DNA of 16,636 nt from Pseudomonadota bacterium (GTDB lineage: Bacteria > Pseudomonadota > Gammaproteobacteria > Xanthomonadales > Xanthomonadaceae). The notes beneath the pieces were generated by a model. The model was given only the letters and a program-made list of their open reading frames with translations, was not told the DNA's origin and searched no databases. The stretch spans positions 1 through 16,636 of the forward strand of contig JAFAFF010000073.1 in NCBI GenBank assembly GCA_023423605.1, given 5' to 3'. Shown here one piece after another: positions 14,804-16,636 of the stretch. Positions within the stretch are counted from its first letter, which is position 1; each line of letters starts with the position of its first letter. The translations under genes and the position numbers were made by a program.

Positions 14804-15622
14804 ATGGCGAACCTGCGGGGGAAGACCCTTTTCATCACCGGCGCCTCGCGTGGCATCGGCCTGGCCATTGCCCTGCGCGCGGCGCGCGATGGTGCCAACA
14901 TCGCCATTGCCGCCAAGTCATCGGTGGCCAATCCGAAACTGCCCGGCACCATCCACAGCGCCGCCGACGCGGTCACGGCGGCCGGTGGCCAGGCACTGGC
15001 GCTGAAGTGCGATATCCGTGAGGAAGCGCAGGTGCAGGCAGCTGTCGCTGCTACCGTGGATACCTTTGGTGGCATCGACATCCTGGTCAACAACGCCAGT
15101 GCGATCTGGCTGCGCGGCACCCTGGACACACCGATGAAGCGCTTCGACCTGATGCAGCAGGTGAACGCGCGGGGCAGCTTCCTGTGCGCGCAGGCCTGCC
15201 TGCCGTACCTGCTGCAGGCGCCCAATCCGCATATCCTGTCGCTGGCCCCGCCGCCGAGCCTGGATCCAAAATGGTGGGCGCCGCACACCGGTTACACGCT
15301 GGCCAAGATGGGCATGAGCTTCGTCACCATCGGCCTGGCAGCCGAATTCGGGCCGCGCGGCGTGGCGGTCAACGCGTTGTGGCCGCGCACGGTGATCGCC
15401 ACCGATGCCATCAACATGATTCCCGGCGTGGACGTGGCGGGCTGCCGTACGCCGCAGATGGTGGCCGATGCCGCACACGCGGTGCTGGTGCGTGACGCGG
15501 CCGGGTTCCATGGCCATTTCCTGCTGGACGATGAGGTGCTGGCGCAGGCTGGGGTGGCCGATCTGTCCGGCTATGCGGTGGATGCCAGCCGGCCGCTGGT
15601 GCCGGACCTGTTCCTCGACTGA
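14804..15622 (+). CDS. short-chain dehydrogenase/reductase, HSDL2-like
   Basis: This 272-residue NAD(P)-dependent oxidoreductase strongly resembles the SDR domain of human HSDL2 as I recall it. It has the cofactor loop TGASRGIG (12-19), NNAS (96-99), the active-site set Asn120, Ser146, Tyr164 and Lys168 (YTLAK), the hallmark PKLPGTI (44-50), DTPMKRFDLM (108-117) and VNALWPRT (189-196). It lacks the SCP2 sterol-carrier domain of HSDL2. The substrate is unknown; fatty-acid-related alcohols are a guess. ATG 14804 follows GGAGGAGGAG closely. CATAAT at 14761-14766 may be its -10 box, with no clear -35. Confidence 0.92.
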   Translation: MANLRGKTLFITGASRGIGLAIALRAARDGANIAIAAKSSVANPKLPGTIHSAADAVTAAGGQALALKCDIREEAQVQAAVAATVDTFGGIDILVNNASAIWLRGTLDTPMKRFDLMQQVNARGSFLCAQACLPYLLQAPNPHILSLAPPPSLDPKWWAPHTGYTLAKMGMSFVTIGLAAEFGPRGVAVNALWPRTVIATDAINMIPGVDVAGCRTPQMVADAAHAVLVRDAAGFHGHFLLDDEVLAQAGVADLSGYAVDASRPLVPDLFLD

Positions 15623-15847
15623 TCGGGATCGCGCTCTTCCGAAGCAGTAGCCAACGGCGCTCACCGTCTTGGGCAGGAAGGGCGACTGGAATCATTTTCA
15701 ACAGGGACGTTTCGCTGCGAGACCGATGCTTCTTACCGCTACCCTGACGATCTGGGTATGGCCATGGCCCCACAGGGCTTGCCGGCGGAGTTGATGCAGG
15801 ACTACAACCCACTGGTATTCCTGCCAGCAGCAATGGCATGCATCGCG
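15623..15847. other. 225-base intergenic region with no recognised gene
   Basis: I see no terminator with a T-run, no RNA gene and no repeat. The frame of the preceding dehydrogenase stays open beyond its stop codon through this region and on into the antisense of the channel gene. A few stretches read like protein, but no ribosome site or known family supports a gene. Confidence 0.4.
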
Positions 15848-16636
15848 TCAGTTGTTGAAGGTGTCCGGCAGGGTGCCGCCGCACCTGCGGCAATGACGTG
15901 CGTCGGGCTCGTGGCCTTCCAGCCCGCAGTGCGGGCAGCCACGTGCATCGCGGCGTGCGGCCAGCTCGGCCTCGCGCATGGTGCTGGCCAGTTCGGCGGT
16001 ATAGATGCCGGTGGGCACGGCGATGATGCTGTAGCCGATCAGGATCAGCACCGAGGTGAGGAAGCGGCCCAGCACGGTCTGCGGCACGATGTCGCCGAAA
16101 CCGACCGTGGCCATGGTCACCACGGCCCAGTACATGCTGGCCGGGATATTGCTGAAGCCATGCGCCGGCCCCTCGATGATGTACATCAGGGTGCCGGCGA
16201 TGATGGTTATGGTGATGACGGTGAACAGAAACAGCAGAATCTTACGCCGGCTGCGCCACAGCGATTGCAGCAGGATGCCGCTTTCCTCGATATAGCGCGT
16301 CAGCTTGAGGATGCGGAACACCCGCAGCATGCGCAGCGCGCGCACCACCAGCAGGCTCTGCGCGCCGGGGATGAACAACGAGAGGTAGGCCGGCAGGATC
16401 GACAGCAGGTCGATGATGCCCCAGATGCTGACCGCATAGCGCAGCGGTCGCTTCACCACCGCCAGCCGCAGCAGGTACTCCAGGGTGAATAGAAGGGTGA
16501 AGCCCCACTCGATGACATGCAGCCCCTCCGACCAGGCCACGTGCAGGTGCTGCACGCTGTCGATCATCACCACCAGGATGCTGGCGATGATCGCCACCAC
16601 CAGGATCAGGTCGAAGTTGCGGGACGGCCCGGTGTC
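15848..16636 (-). CDS. voltage-gated-type potassium/ion channel, 5'-truncated
   Basis: This is an inner-membrane six-helix ion channel; the N-terminus runs off the window, and 262 residues are visible beginning within or just before helix 1. An S4-like helix VVRALRMLRVFRILKLTRY (about 97-115) carries Arg/Lys every third residue, as in voltage sensors. The pore reads MATVGFGD (175-182), a TVGYGD selectivity filter with Phe for Tyr, which indicates K+ preference. A cytoplasmic tail contains CPHCG and CRRCG near the C-terminus, spaced like a zinc ribbon. No true start codon can be called; the GTG at 16600 is internal to the frame. The neighbouring gene is convergent and unrelated. Confidence 0.9.
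   Translation of the reverse strand, partial: DTGPSRNFDLILVVAIIASILVVMIDSVQHLHVAWSEGLHVIEWGFTLLFTLEYLLRLAVVKRPLRYAVSIWGIIDLLSILPAYLSLFIPGAQSLLVVRALRMLRVFRILKLTRYIEESGILLQSLWRSRRKILLFLFTVITITIIAGTLMYIIEGPAHGFSNIPASMYWAVVTMATVGFGDIVPQTVLGRFLTSVLILIGYSIIAVPTGIYTAELASTMREAELAARRDARGCPHCGLEGHEPDARHCRRCGGTLPDTFNN

Noticed and set aside
15623..16492. The dehydrogenase frame stays open after its stop codon, suggesting a readthrough extension or a small gene from 15758
   Set aside because: No ribosome site or recognised domain is present, and most of the run is antisense to the channel gene. The dehydrogenase is already full length at 272 residues.
1..16636. Search for tRNA genes, CRISPR arrays, insertion sequences and Stenotrophomonas GTAG-type repeat elements
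   Set aside because: None was seen by eye. The palindromes found lie between convergent genes or in the control region and are better explained as terminators and operators.

Overview
The window looks like chromosomal DNA from a high-GC gammaproteobacterium of the Xanthomonas/Stenotrophomonas group (Lysobacteraceae). The reasons are the short-LID adenylate kinase next to mpl, a LON-domain protein of the type I recall from Xanthomonas, and a DedA-PAP2-LssY_C fusion. This is family recognition from memory, not a database search. The genus is an inference.

Layout. Positions 1-444 hold the 3' end of adk, closed by a strong hairpin terminator (464-501). A 306-base gap follows, then mpl (751-2112, murein peptide recycling). 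Positions 2164-10490 hold a catabolic cluster with two divergent arms. The leftward arm is a cupin-fold protein of unknown function followed by an IclR-family regulator. The rightward arm is an MFS transporter, 4-oxalocrotonate tautomerase, 2-oxopent-4-enoate hydratase, acylating acetaldehyde dehydrogenase, 4-hydroxy-2-oxovalerate aldolase, 4-oxalocrotonate decarboxylase and a DcaP-like outer-membrane porin. The region between the arms carries two copies of the perfect palindrome GTATCG-N5-CGATAC. These are the obvious candidate operators for the IclR protein.

How the cluster works. The five enzymes form a continuous route: 2-hydroxymuconate -> 2-oxo-3-hexenedioate (tautomerase) -> 2-oxopent-4-enoate + CO2 (decarboxylase) -> 4-hydroxy-2-oxovalerate (hydratase) -> pyruvate + acetaldehyde (aldolase) -> acetyl-CoA (dehydrogenase). 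The gene order hydratase-dehydrogenase-aldolase-decarboxylase is that of dmpEFGH. The upstream meta-cleavage genes (catechol 2,3-dioxygenase, semialdehyde dehydrogenase, semialdehyde hydrolase) are absent here. The cluster instead brings its own porin, inner-membrane carrier, regulator and cupin. It may therefore take up a ready-made unsaturated dicarboxylate, or receive 2-aminomuconate/2-hydroxymuconate from a pathway encoded elsewhere, or the cupin may perform an unknown entry reaction.

Right of the cluster the genes look like ordinary chromosome: a LON substrate-binding-domain protein, a convergent DedA-PAP2-LssY_C membrane protein, a divergent kinase-fold protein (both of this divergent pair look leaderless), a lipoprotein of unknown function, an HSDL2-like short-chain dehydrogenase, and a 5'-truncated voltage-gated-type ion channel ending in a zinc-ribbon-like tail. 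I saw no tRNA, rRNA, CRISPR array, insertion sequence or phage gene.
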